A DNA stretch of 64,000 nucleotides from Sclerotinia nivalis (lineage: Eukaryota > Ascomycota > Leotiomycetes > Helotiales > Sclerotiniaceae). Position numbers and translations under genes: made by a program. The number at the start of each line of letters is the position of its first letter. Within the stretch, counting starts at the first letter, position 1. The DNA lies in the NCBI GenBank assembly GCA_029531795.1, contig JAPEIS010000014.1, positions 1,736,001 through 1,800,000 on the forward strand, given 5' to 3'. Below the pieces are notes generated by a model. The model searched no databases. It was not told where the DNA came from and worked only from the letters and a program-made list of their open reading frames with translations. Positions 1 through 10,767 of this stretch are shown piece by piece.

Positions 1-910
1 AATACTTTGAACCGTTGATAAAAAGATCGATCTGATAACTTTGATTTCAACGATGAACATTTAAAAAGCCAGAAGCATATCGTTTTATTTGTTGATAGAT
101 TCGATATAAATCTATACAAAGAACTTACAGACGATCTTTTGTTAATTGTAACAGATTGGACAATATCATTTGAAAATAAGTTTATCGATGAATTCATTGA
201 TACAATATATAATAGATCAGATATAACTAAACAATTAATATCAGCAATCGAAGATCTCTTTACAATCAAATGATCAAAAGAATTCAGAAAAACCTTACAA
301 ATAATTATACAGGATTGTTGTATTTACAATAATAAAATCTACTATTATAAAAAACTATGGATTCTGTTTGATAATAAATTAAAAATACAAATTTTATACA
401 GAATATATTCATCGAGCTTCGTTAACCACTCTGATCGTATAAAGATTATTGATTTAATCTCTAAAAGCTATTAATGGTTATAAATACATCAAAAAATAAA
501 CGCTTATATTCAAATTTGTAAATTCTATATTCGAACAAAATCCCCAAAATCATTTTCCCCAGGATTCCTGAAATCGTTACCTATTCCTTTCCAATTATAA
601 TCAGATATTTCAATCGATTACATTACATCTTTACTAAACTGTAAACACTATGATTCAATATACAAATATATATTAATAATTATTAATAAATTAACAAAAA
701 TAAAGTATTTTATAAATACAAAATCTTTAACAATAGAAGAATTAATTAATACTTTCATCAATTATATTTATACATTACATAATCTTCCAGAAAATATCAT
801 TTCAAATCGAAGAATATAATTCGTATCAAAATTCTGAATACAACTTTCTGAACAATTAAAAGTAGCTCTTAAACACAACTCAACGTTTTATCTACAAATA
901 GATAATCAAA
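1..910 (+). pseudogene. Ty3/gypsy integrase remnant, first part (element truncated by window edge)
   Basis: Translation across stops gives an integrase zinc-binding region (about 296-475) followed by the start of the catalytic core (about 600-910). Recognisable pieces are DISIDYIT, a stretch like the usual 'INKLTKIKYF' block, and 'ENIISNR' near the second catalytic region. Several frames are broken by TAA/TAG/TGA, as expected after RIP. The same protein continues at 2088 after an inserted element. The family matches the minus-strand element at 9920-22455: the integrase C-termini at 2197-2523 and 10768-11094 are plainly homologous (shared NKPYPP, KRKFFK and NTKNIKT blocks). The 5' half of the element lies outside the window. 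Confidence 0.8.
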
Positions 911-1409
911 CATCTGCAAAATATTTGAAACTCTATTAGTGATAATAGCTAGCTATTGTCTCTATTATTCTGTTTGTCTTAAAAATCGTAGATCGATTTT
1001 TTTGTCATTGTTATCCTATTATATAAGTTTATTGTCCCTGATATTACATCATATAAGTCTATTATCTCTATTGTCATATCATATAAATCTATTATCCTTA
1101 TTGTCATACTATATAAGTCTATTATCCCTATTATCCCTATTATCCCTGTTGTTCTGATATTGTCCCGATATTGTCCCGATATTATTCCGATGAAATTTTT
1201 TTTAAAAAAAAAAAGGAATTCGAATTATTTGAATATTATTTATTTCAATTGGATTATCATTTATTATTATTTATATTAACTATTATACTAATTATTATAT
1301 TAATTATTTACTTTATCGAATTTAATTTTTTTTAGAATCTCTCATCAATCACTTTACCATTGAACTATAGAATTGTTATTGTTTGATAACACCGAGTACG
1401 ATAAAAATG

Positions 1410-1665
1410 ATTATAATGAAAAGAATGAAAAGAATGAAAAGAATGAAAAGAATGAAAAGAATGAAAAGAATGAAAAGAATAAAAAGAATGAAAAGAATGA
1501 AAAGAATGAAAAGAATGAAAAGAATGAAAAGAATGAAAAGAATGAAAAGAATAAAAAGAATAAAAAGAACTTAAATAAAAAGAATGAAAAAAATAAAAAA
1601 AATAAAAAGAATAAAAAGAATGAAAAGAACAAAAAGAATAAAAAGAATGAAAAGAATGAAAAGAA
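1410..1665. repeat. Nine-base minisatellite (gaatgaaaa)n
   Basis: More than 25 near-perfect tandem copies of gaatgaaaa, with variants gaataaaaa and gaacaaaaa towards the right. The 9-base period leaves all three frames of one strand open, so long Lys/Asn/Glu-repeat ORFs appear. They have no flanking coding features and are not genes. The array lies inside the insertion at 911-2087. Confidence 0.9.
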
Positions 1666-1756
1666 AATTATTAATATATTATCACTATTATTCTGATTTT
1701 ATTCATATATAAAAATATATCATCATTATTATCCTGATTTTATTCATATATAAAAA

Positions 1757-2010
1757 CCTATTATAGCTATTGTCAAGCTTTTGTCGAGGCTTTAAATCTA
1801 TTATAGCTATTGTCAAGCTTTTATTCATATATAAAAATATATTATCACTATTATCCTGATTTTATTCATATATAAAAATATATTATCACTATTATCCTGA
1901 TTTTATTCATACATAAAAACCTATTATAGCTATTGTCAAGCTTTTGTCGAGGCCTTAAACCTATTATAGCTATTGTCAAGCTTTTGTCGAGGCCTTAAAC
2001 CTATTGTCCC
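1757..2010. repeat. Four copies of a ~40-bp unit with ctattatagctattgtcaag
   Basis: Four direct copies of ctattatagctattgtcaag, at about 1758, 1798, 1921 and 1961. Three continue into cttttgtcgaggc(c)ttaaa. Between copies 2 and 3 lie units of about 43 bp beginning atattatcactattatcctg. These are internal repeats of the 911-2087 element. Confidence 0.8.
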
Positions 2011-2087
2011 GCTATTGTCCCGATTAGCGTATATTAGTCAAATTAGCGAAATACTCTATCGTTGTCTTTATAAATATTTTGCAGATG

Positions 2088-2720
2088 AACAAAACAAATC
2101 AATTCAATTCTAGAATAGTATTTATATATATTTATAAACTTTCATCAGAATAATTAAATAAAATAATTATCGCTAATAGAATTTGCTTCAAACAATTTGG
2201 TTTCTAAAACAATAGACTATTTGTTGTTCTTTACGAATTACAGTTTTAATCCACAATTGGATATAGAATCTAATAAACCCTACCCTCCAAATATAACAAT
2301 AACTCAAAAACGCAAATTCTTCAAAGGAAACAAAACAATCGATAAAATAGAATATATCCTAGATCAATTCAAAATACTTGCGAAACAATCTATTACAATC
2401 TACAAGGAATATATAAATCGGAACAAATCAGATTCGTTACAATATACAAAAAAACAAAAAGTATATATAAATACGAAAAACATAAAGACATCTTATAAAA
2501 CAAAAAAGCTCAATGATAAATAGATCAGATCATACAAAATAATAAAAATCTATCTATATATTTGCTTAATCGAACTACCAGAAAATATACGAATTTTCTT
2601 AGTATTCCATCATTCGTTGTTAAGATCAATATATCCAAAATCTCATTTTCCAGAACAAACTTTAATTAACGAATCAAAATCGAAAACTACAAAAAATAGA
2701 ATCCTCGAAAAAAAAAACAA
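2088..2720 (+). pseudogene. Ty3/gypsy integrase remnant, second part
   Basis: Continues the integrase interrupted at 911. The sequence around 2100-2200 reads INSILE-stop-YLYIFINFHQ, then LSLIEFASNN, matching the usual end of the catalytic core (LPLAEFAYN-like). An open stretch at 2197-2523 covers the integrase C-terminal region. About 2575-2640 (LPENIRIFLVFHHSLL) corresponds to the SH3-like end block typical of gypsy integrases. Stops and AT bias show it is dead. Confidence 0.75.
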
Positions 2721-3268
2721 AAAGGAAAAATCAATTCAGAAATAAATATTTAAAAGTATACTTGATAATCACAATAAAGATAACTATCATTATCAAATCA
2801 AATAAAATACTATACACCAACCTAACAACCAACATCAAATCTAAAAGACAATGAAAAGACCCTAATCGATTACCATTATTTACACCTCAAAAAACCTGAA
2901 CCACCATCATAAATCTTGGATCATTTAAACACTACAATACTATTACCAATTTTAGCTTCTACAAAAACTTTATAATGATTAACAAAAAAGAAAATATAAT
3001 TTACTTGAACAAGAAAATAGTATCTCAAATTTTAAAACAATCTTAAAATTTGAAAAATGATCTTACAACTTAGGAATTTAGAACATTTGAACAAGATTTT
3101 GTTTGAACAATTGTTTTTCAAAAAGGTTTTATCAACAATTTGAGAACAAACTAAACTTTAAAGAAAAAAGTATTATTACAGATTTGTAACCCGTTCCTAA
3201 CTAACCTACATAACTACCTAAGACATTCATCCCCTATATAATCGGCACTCTTCCTAGTACCTTCTTCC
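2721..3268. other. AT-rich 3' region of the first element, no gene
   Basis: No coding signal. It is probably the 3' non-coding part of the first Ty3/gypsy copy. The stretch 3183-3268 starts tgtaacccgttcc and could be part of a degenerate LTR into which the next element inserted, but the match to the LTR at 22296-22455 is too weak to assert. Bases 3264-3268 (cttcc) are the left target duplication of the 3269-8883 element. Confidence 0.5.
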
Positions 3269-3481
3269 TGTCACGGGGTCCCCGTATATGGTATACGGAG
3301 ACCGTTCGGGTTCCGACCCATAGGAGTCGGACCTCGGATAAGTGTAGGCTAGCCCCGGTCGGGGCTAGCGCTATACATAAATATATTTAAGGAACTATTC
3401 CTTTTATAGAAATGTAGTTCTTCGAGTTATATCTTATTAATAAAAGTGATTCCTATTGTTCTGTTTGTTGTTTCTATGATA
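3269..3481 (+). repeat. 5' LTR (213 bp)
   Basis: Starts tgtcacgggg and ends gatttctat-like gatgata, aligning end to end with 8671-8883. It holds a strong hairpin at 3349-3368 (CTAGCCCC stem, GGTC loop) just upstream of acataaatatattt, and a smaller palindrome around ccgtatatggtatacgg. It is preceded by target duplication cttcc. Confidence 0.93.
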
Positions 3482-3739
3482 CTATATAGCTTCCATCTAT
3501 CTATACCGATATTTCTACGATATCGTTCCGTCTGCATCCGCCTAACCAATCCAGCTCCTTTGAAGAATTCGTTATTGTTATAGTTAGCAATATTGCGATC
3601 TGGTATTATTATTTTATTTCTCTTTATGATTATAGTATAAAAATAAAGGCAGAGGTAATTGATTTACAATTTGTAATTCAAAAGCTTACTTTCGATTTGT
3701 AAGTCGAGAAAACTGTATTCATACGATGGAAGGAGGAGA

Positions 3740-4800
3740 ATAATGGATTGATTACCTATCTGATTCAATTTCATCCTGTTTCTATCGTTCCGTTTGTTTC
3801 AATCGATTCCTCGTTCTTGATGTTTGTTACAATTTCGGCTGTTGCTCTTGTTCTATCGAAGTCTCAATTGAGTGAGAAGGTATCTGATCCTGTATCGTTT
3901 GATGGAACGAAAATCGATCTTGATTGATTTATCGATCAAATACAGAATAAAATGTATACTAATTCCGATCGCTTTACTTTTCCATATTCTTATCTAATTT
4001 ATGTAACTGGAAGATTAATTGGACCCATTATCGTGCAAATTCGATTATATAATATCAAAGGGCAATTTATTAAACTTGTTAATTATGAGGATCTATTGCA
4101 AATACTGGAAAGAGCTTATGGAAACCAGAACAAACAAATCGAGACCCGAAAACTCTTGATCAATCTGAAACAAAAGAATCAATTGTTTTATATCTTTTAT
4201 ACTGAATTCTAGAGACTAATATTGAAAGTTGGGATGGCCGACGATAATAGTACTCTGATTATCCTGTTAAAACAAACTTTATCAAGCGAATTGAAGAATT
4301 AGATTGTTATTGTTGAGCTATTTACAAATAGCATCGACGTATTTGCTGCTTTCGTATAGATATTGGAGAATCGCTGTCTGTACCTGATAGAACCGATCGG
4401 TTCCGGTTGTAATCCAATCGTTCCATCGCTCTGTATTACAATTCAAAATCTGAATTCTGTTAATTGTATTTTTGCTTTGTTCTTGAATACTATTATTCGA
4501 TCTGCTGTTCTTGTTACGATTATACATACCTGTTGGAGATCCAATGGATCTCAGTTTCCAAAGATATACTAATAGATGTGAATGAGGGGAATGCTTCCGT
4601 TGTGGGTCGGTTGATCATCGTATGAAAGATTGCTTGTTCCTAGATAATTGTTCTGTGCAAGCTAAAGCTAGTTTTACTAGTCCTGTTTTGTTATCCCTTA
4701 TTCTGTTTTCCGCTTAGATTCAATTGTATATTATGTCATTGTACAGTCTGTCCCCTTTCGGTTCCCTGAGTTCGGGAAACGGAGCCTGTCTGGTATAAAT
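3740..4800 (+). pseudogene. gag remnant with CCHC zinc knuckle
   Basis: Broken frames encode a Gag-like region; the longest open part is 3952-4212. A zinc knuckle GECFRCGSVDHRMKDC (about 4587-4634) fits C-x2-C-x4-H-x4-C exactly, so this nucleocapsid signature survived although the codon before it is a stop. Homologous Gag sequence occurs at 13255-14160 in the second chromovirus-like element. Confidence 0.75.
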
Positions 4801-4818
4801 CGTTGTTAGACGAAAGCT

Positions 4819-5529
4819 TTGTGCATATTACGTTTGTCCATCGTCGCAACTCAAGGTTTATCTTTCGCTGAAGAAACAAGCAATCGAGCAAATCTGATGA
4901 TATTGTTTGTTATTGTTTTATCGATGTTTGATCGATCCTATTCCATTTATGTTATGGTGGATAACGGATGCGAAGGATATGCTTTCGTGGATCGAAGTTG
5001 GGTGGAAACTATTAAGCTTCCAATATACAAATTACCTATCCCATTCGAAATCATTGGATTCGATGGAAAAATACTATTCGAAAATCGAGTGGATTGTTAT
5101 ATTCTAGTCGATCTGCAAATCAACGATTATTATAAGAAAAGATCGAAAATCTATATTACTGAACTAATTCATTATTCGATTATCTTGGGGTTGGTTTGGT
5201 TAAAGAAGTATAATCTCTATATCGGATTCGTATTCAATACCTTTCGTTTCGATAGCGAGTTCTGTCGAAAGTCCTGTAATATGTTTGCGCAATTATCGAG
5301 TATCCAAGCCCTATTCGATATCCCTATCAAAGCCTATCCTGTTTATCTATTGTTTCGTTTTGAAACACTAAAGAAAAGAGATATAGTAAGTGTTTCAATC
5401 CGAGTTTGTTTGATGTACGTCTATCAAGGTTACAAGATATTCCAAGCTAATATCGATTTGATAGACCGAATCCTAAAGGAAAAAGAAGATTCTGCTCCCG
5501 AAGATCTGCCTGCTGAATTCCGTTCGTAG
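4819..5529 (+). pseudogene. Retropepsin-like aspartic protease remnant
   Basis: Open stretch of 236 codons. The active-site D-S/T-G is degraded to DNG (in VMVDNGCEGYAFVD), as a G-to-A change of a serine codon would give. The downstream ILGLVWLKKYN block matches the ILGLPWL-type motif of gypsy proteases. Cleavage activity is not expected. Confidence 0.75.
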
Positions 5530-6870
5530 ATCGATGTATTTTCTTTATATAACATTGATAAACTACCTCTGTATCGTTTATACGATTATAATATCCGACT
5601 ACAAGATGGGGTTAAGTTACCATTTGAAGCCCTGTATTCAATATCTCGGAACGAATTGAAAGCTTTGCAAAAATGGTTAAGGGAAAACCTAGCAAAAGGA
5701 TTCATCCGATTGAGTTCCTCCGCTTCCGTTTCGCCTATCTTATTTGTTAAAAAACCCAATAATGGTCTTCGATTCTATATAGACTATCATATATTGAATA
5801 ACCTATCTGTGAAAGACCGATATCTGTTGCCTTTAATCAAAAAGTCCTTGAATAACCTAAAAGAGATAAAGTATTTTACAAAAATAAATATTATCTCGAT
5901 TTTCAATAATATCCGAATCAAGGAAGGACAAGAATACCTAACTGCATTCCATACCCAATTCGGTTTGTTCGAAACCTTGATCATACCATTCAAGCTGATC
6001 GGAGTTTTAGTAACGTTCCAACGATTTATCAACGATACTCTAAAAGAATACTTAGATATATTCTGTATTGTTTACCTAGATGATATTCTGATTTATAACA
6101 AGATCTGTTCTAAACATATAAAGCATATACAAAAAGTACTAGATGCCTTACGGAAAGTTGGATTGTATGCCAATCTGTTGAAATACGAATTCCTGAAACC
6201 TGAAACGAAATTCCTGGGTTTAATTGTAAACCGAAAGAGGATCCGAATAGATCTAATCAAGATTAAAACGATAATTGATTGGAAAATGTCGAAGAATTTG
6301 ATGGATATACAAATGTTTATAAGGTTTAACAATTTCTATCAATATTTTATTCGCGATTTCTTTTTGATCATTTGTTCGATAATAAACCTGACCAAGAAGG
6401 ATATAGCTTTCCAATGGGATCCTGATTGTAAGAAATCGTTTTCGAATCTGAAAACTGTATTTACAATGGCATCTATATTAGCCTCTTTCGATTGGAAGAA
6501 GAATATAATCCTAGAAATAGACATATTAGATTATATATCTGCTGAAATCCTTTCCCAATACGATGACAATAGGATTCTGAAATTTGTTGCATATTTCTCA
6601 AAAAAGTATTCAATTGCAAAATGTAACTATAAGATTTATAATAAAGAATTATTGACAATTATCTACTGTTTCGAAAAATGGCAACCCGAATTAGAAGGTG
6701 TCTCTTCCCCGATCAAGGTCATTACAGATTATAAGAATCTGGAATACTTTACAACAACAAAACTATTGAACCATCGTCAAACCCGCTAATCTGAATTTCT
6801 ATCCCGTTTCAATTTCAAGATTATATACCATCCCGGAAAGCAAGAAACGAAACCCGATACTCTGACCAAA
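5530..6870 (+). pseudogene. Reverse transcriptase and RNase H remnant
   Basis: A 377-codon open stretch (5656-6789) holds most of the reverse transcriptase, including the catalytic YLDD box (VYLDDILIY, about 6073-6099). The earlier catalytic aspartate region reads INIISIFNN, where KIDI-type sequence is normal. RNase H follows: [13 protein letters not shown] (about 6511) and the DYKNLEYF block (about 6727). Stops fall on both sides, for example 6787-6789. Confidence 0.85.
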
Positions 6871-6879
6871 AAATCAGAG

Positions 6880-8210
6880 GATTTGTTTAAAGAAAAAGAT
6901 AAACACCTCCTTCATCAAAGTCAGACTGTTCTGAAAACCGAAAATCTAAATACAAATCTGTTTCCTATTGTTAAACCAAAGAAGAAAATCCATTTCACAA
7001 TTACAACCCGTACCGATACCCCATCGTCTATCCGCAATCCCGAACTATCTATCCGCGAATCTGGATTACCTGCCTATGAATCTGAACTACCTGCGATACC
7101 CGATAACCCAATCCCTATCCAATTGCCTGAATCTATACAATTGGAACCCCCTGAAGAACTGAAACCCCTACTCGCTGAAGTTTACCTATCCAACCCGCTT
7201 CCGTTATCGATCTTAAAGGCTTTAAAAAAGAATACTACTAGACACCCACATATCACATTATCTGAATATACTGTAAACAATGATCTATTATATTATCATA
7301 AAAAGCTTTATATTCCTAATTACGATCCTCTGAAAACAAAACTCCTCTGAATGATCTACAATTCCCTTATTACCAAACACCTACACCATACCCATACCTT
7401 CGAACTACTTTCCCGAAACTACTATTGGCCTGGATATTACGATTATATTTCCTGTTGAATACACAATTATCATAATTGCTACCGAACCGTTTCGAATTGT
7501 AAAAAACAAAAAGAAATCTTACACCCTCTCCCGATTTTGCAACAAACCTGGAAAGATATCTCAATCGATTTCATCATTTATCTTCCGAAAAGCTTTAGAT
7601 ACAATACGATATTTATTATAATCAATCGATTAACCAAAATGAAGTATTTCCTACCCTACCAAAGAACCTATAACTCCAAAGAAATCTCCCGTCTATTCCT
7701 GAAGCATATATAGAAGCTCTACAATCTACCACAGATTATTATATTCGATCGTAAAGCTCAATTTATCTCTAACTTTTGGAAGCATATCTGTAAACAACTA
7801 AATACTATTTCGAAACTGTCGATAACTTATCATTCTAAAACCGATAAACAAACGAAAAGAACAAACATAATACTCGAACAATACCTTCGCTTATATATAT
7901 CCTACCTGCAGGACAACTGATCCGAATGATTACCGATCGCTGAATTCTTAATTAACTCTGCCTGATCCGAAAACTCCCGTCTATCGCTGTTCTTTGCCAA
8001 TTACGGTTTCCATCCCCGAATGGGTTTCGAACCCGTTGCACTCTCCGATCGTTCTGGAATCCTGGACGCTAAGGAATTCGTCAAAAAGATAAAATCGATC
8101 ATCGATCACCTGAAGATCGAATTGACCACTAATCAAACCCGCTATTCGAAAAATGCCGATTCCTATCGTTCGCCTACCCATCGATACCAGCCTAAAGATT
8201 TAATCTAATT
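6880..8210 (+). pseudogene. Integrase remnant
   Basis: A zinc-binding H2C2-like region lies at about 7350-7490 (HLHHTHTFELL, RNYYWPGYYDY). The catalytic core follows (KDISIDFI near 7553; an FDRKAQF block near 7744 in place of the usual SDRGxQF; ILEQYLRLY near 7870) and then the C-terminal region (LFFANYGFHPRMGFEP near 7987). At least five stop codons interrupt it. Confidence 0.8.
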
Positions 8211-8379
8211 TAATACTAAAAATATCCGAACTTTTCATCCCCAGAAGAAACTAGATTGGAAAAACTTAGATCCCTTTTGAATTCTGAAAAGCATAAGCTT
8301 ATACACTTATAAATTAAAACTTTTTATCTTTATAAAAAATCATCTAATCTTTCATATTAATTTGTTGTATCCCACCAAT

Positions 8380-8657
8380 GATGACCCTATCCCCGATCAA
8401 TACAACCCGCCTCCCCCTCCTATCGAAGTTGAAAACATTGAGCAATTCGATATAAAAGAAGTCCTAGATTCCCGATAGGAACATCAAGGCCATAATAGCC
8501 CCCACCTGAAGTATACTATCCGATAAATAGACTATGATACACCTACCGAAGAGCCTACAGAGTATTTGGAGAATGCTCAAGAACTGATCCATAATTATCA
8601 CCATCGTTATCCAGATAAACCTAATCCCCCTAATCGTTTCAACGGAACTCGACCCTA
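8380..8657 (+). pseudogene. C-terminal chromodomain remnant
   Basis: Reads EVLDSR-stop-EHQGHNSPHLKYTIR-stop-IDY, then [24 protein letters not shown], which is a chromodomain fold pattern (YxVRWxGY replaced by YTIR-stop-IDY through TGG-to-TGA/TAA changes). This places the element among chromoviruses, whose integrases carry a chromodomain. An intact homologue is at 17960-18286. Confidence 0.8.
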
Positions 8658-8670
8658 AAAAAAGAAGTAC

Positions 8671-8883
8671 TATTACGGGGTCCCCGTATATAATATACAA
8701 AGACCACTCGGATTCCGACCCATAGAAATCGGATCTCGGATAAGTGTAAGCTAGCCCCGATCGGGGCTAACACTACACATAAATATATTTAAGGAACCGT
8801 TCCTTCTATAAAAACGTAGCTCTTCAAGCTACATCTTATTAATAAAAGTGATTCCTGTTGTCCTGTCTATTGCCTCTGTGATA
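8671..8883 (+). repeat. 3' LTR (213 bp)
   Basis: Same length as 3269-3481. It starts tattacgggg (TGTCAC changed to TATTAC) and ends gtgata, followed by the target duplication cttcc at 8884-8888. Differences from the 5' LTR are all transitions. Confidence 0.93.
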
Positions 8884-8888
8884 CTTCC

Positions 8889-9914
8889 TTCTTCATAGAA
8901 TATCATCATATCTTAAAGCACTCTACCACCACTGTAATAATAATCTATCTTTCAATTATCAATATAATAACCGACAAGTTTATCAAAAACCTTATATAAC
9001 AAAAATTCGAACATTTCTATTCTTTTTTGAATCTACAGAATATTAATAATAGGATTACAAAGATTAATTAAGAATAATTACAGATTATCTATTATATTAT
9101 ACTTATACAAACAAAACACTATTATAATACTATACAAAATTAGTAAAATTTGCTTGTATATATATATAACATCAACTAATTCGTAATTATTATTATAATA
9201 TTCTTTTACTCAAAAATCTATAATAAAACAAAAACTATTTAATTCATTATCGATTCTTCTTATTATTATTAAAAAAATTTTTTTTTCGATATCTCTTCTC
9301 TTTTCGATTTTCGATATAAAAATGATACTATTCAAAACTAGACAGAAAACTGATTGTATACATCTACGAACAAATTTTATCGAATTAATATACGATCGAA
9401 AACCTTCTCTATTCATTTTGATATAATTAATACTATATATAATATTAATTGAAAGATATAATCTATTTATTAATTAATCATATAAACATACAAATAAATT
9501 TCATCGAAATTATATACAATCGAAATCCTCCTCAATTCATTTTTATACAACAATCATGAAAATATAAATCATTTTAAAAAATATCACCTTGATAATTACT
9601 ATAATAATTATACTACAAAATAAAAAATAAGATAACTTATATTTCAGATCTTTTTGATTATACTTTCCTTTTTCGAATATTATCGAGCTTTTCGAAATCT
9701 TATTATATCGTTTGATTAATTCGATTATATTAATTACAAATCATTTACAGTATTATACACTTTCGAACAAAACATTATCATAATACTATACAAAATCGAT
9801 GAAATTTGATTATATATATACACTACACCAATTAATTCATTACTACTAATCAAAACTGACTATATCAATCAAATCGATCAATACATTACAATTTACATTT
9901 ATTTCTTTATATCA
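8889..9914. other. AT-rich spacer between transposons, no gene
   Basis: Very AT-rich sequence with no coding signal in any frame. Two partly similar blocks (around 9108-9200 and 9755-9840) share 'cactattataatactatacaaaat' type sequence in variant form, which suggests an old degenerate repeat. Bases 9915-9919 (attaa) are the left target duplication of the next element. Confidence 0.5.
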
Positions 9915-9919
9915 ATTAA

Positions 9920-10082
9920 TATCACGGTGAGGGAAAAGGTATGTGTAGGTTTGATCTATTGTTGTACTACGAGGAGGAGAAGAAGGTCAAGGAGGTGACC
10001 TGACTATATAGAAGTAAGTGTATGCATATATGTCTAAGGTATACATGATCATGTGCAGGTGAAGGGAAATGAATCTGTAATA
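9920..10082 (-). repeat. 3' LTR of the minus-strand element (163 bp)
   Basis: Plus-strand sequence starts tatcacggtgaggg and ends gaatctgtaata. It aligns along its length with 22296-22455, sharing ggtttgatctattgttgtac and gaagggaaatgaa. It is longer by three bases in a GAG-rich stretch. Target duplication attaa precedes it. Confidence 0.9.
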
Positions 10083-10767
10083 GTACCTCTTTTTCAAAAA
10101 ATCTATTTAATCCTAAATGGGTATTAAAAAATAAAGAAAAATAAAGAAAAAATATAGATCTCTTTTCTCAATTAGGTTTTTGAACAAAAAATGTATAATA
10201 TCCTTTAATAATATTATATCCTTTATTGTTATAATACGTAATATATTTTTAAGCGAAATGAATAATCTTGATGCAAATGGATCTTCGTAGAGTGGGTGTA
10301 ACAATTGCGCTGTATGATTCCGATTGCAAATTCTGTGGTTCTGATTGCAATATAGTAGTATCGAAATGCTTTAGGATTTAAGCTAGCAATTTTGATTTCT
10401 TTGAATAAAAGTAATAATATTCGATAAGAACTTTCTTGTTATTCTTTAAATCATTAATTGGTTATTAAGTTGATATGTAATATTTCTATTTGATCAAATA
10501 ATGATGGTTATCTTTATTATAATTATTTAGAACTTTTTCAAATATTTATTTTTGAATAGGCTTATCCTTATTATTATTTTACTTCAAAATTCTATTCTGT
10601 GTAGTTAGGGATTCTAATTCGTTAATTATTGTTTGAACCGGGAAATAAAAATTAGTATGAGTTGAAAGTAAAAGAAAATGATAGAAAATAAGGAAGATTT
10701 TAATGTTCTTAGATAATTGAACAAGACAAGTATAAGGATAAATTTTGATAATCTTGTAAGGGCCGAT
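10083..10767 (-). other. 3' non-coding region of the minus-strand element
   Basis: About 685 bp of AT-rich sequence between the integrase end and the LTR. The short ORFs here are not supported by anything. Confidence 0.5.

Larger units (their letters stand above)
911..2087. mobile_element. Repeat-filled insertion with 16-bp terminal inverted repeats
   Basis: The insertion interrupts the integrase reading frame. The left end catctgcaaaatattt (911-926) is the exact reverse complement of the right end aaatattttgcagatg (2072-2087). The protein reads ...DNQ up to the left edge and resumes as TKQINSILE on the right, so the boundaries are tight. A short direct repeat (aaca or aca) on both sides may be the target duplication. 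The interior encodes no protein. It consists of tandem repeats: about 34-bp units around ctattatcc/attgtc (965-1190), a 9-bp minisatellite (1410-1665), and longer units with ctattatagctattgtcaag (1757-2000). This looks like a non-autonomous DNA element; I do not recognise the family. Confidence 0.65.
3269..8883 (+). mobile_element. Full-length, RIP-degraded Ty3/gypsy chromovirus-like retrotransposon
   Basis: A structurally complete element of 5,615 bp. It has two 213-bp LTRs, a perfect 5-bp target duplication cttcc (3264-3268 and 8884-8888), and domains in the order gag-CCHC knuckle, protease, reverse transcriptase, RNase H, integrase, chromodomain. A purine run (8657-8668) just before the 3' LTR fits a polypurine tract. 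No TGG-type tRNA primer site follows the 5' LTR, so priming may use another mechanism. Every domain carries stop codons or changed key residues, so the copy is inactive. The LTR ends were TGTCAC and GTGACA; RIP changed the last to GTGATA. Confidence 0.93.

Noticed and set aside
1373..1696. Long Lys/Asn/Glu-repeat ORFs on both strands
   Set aside because: They result from a 9-base tandem repeat that opens all frames; no start context or flanking coding sequence.
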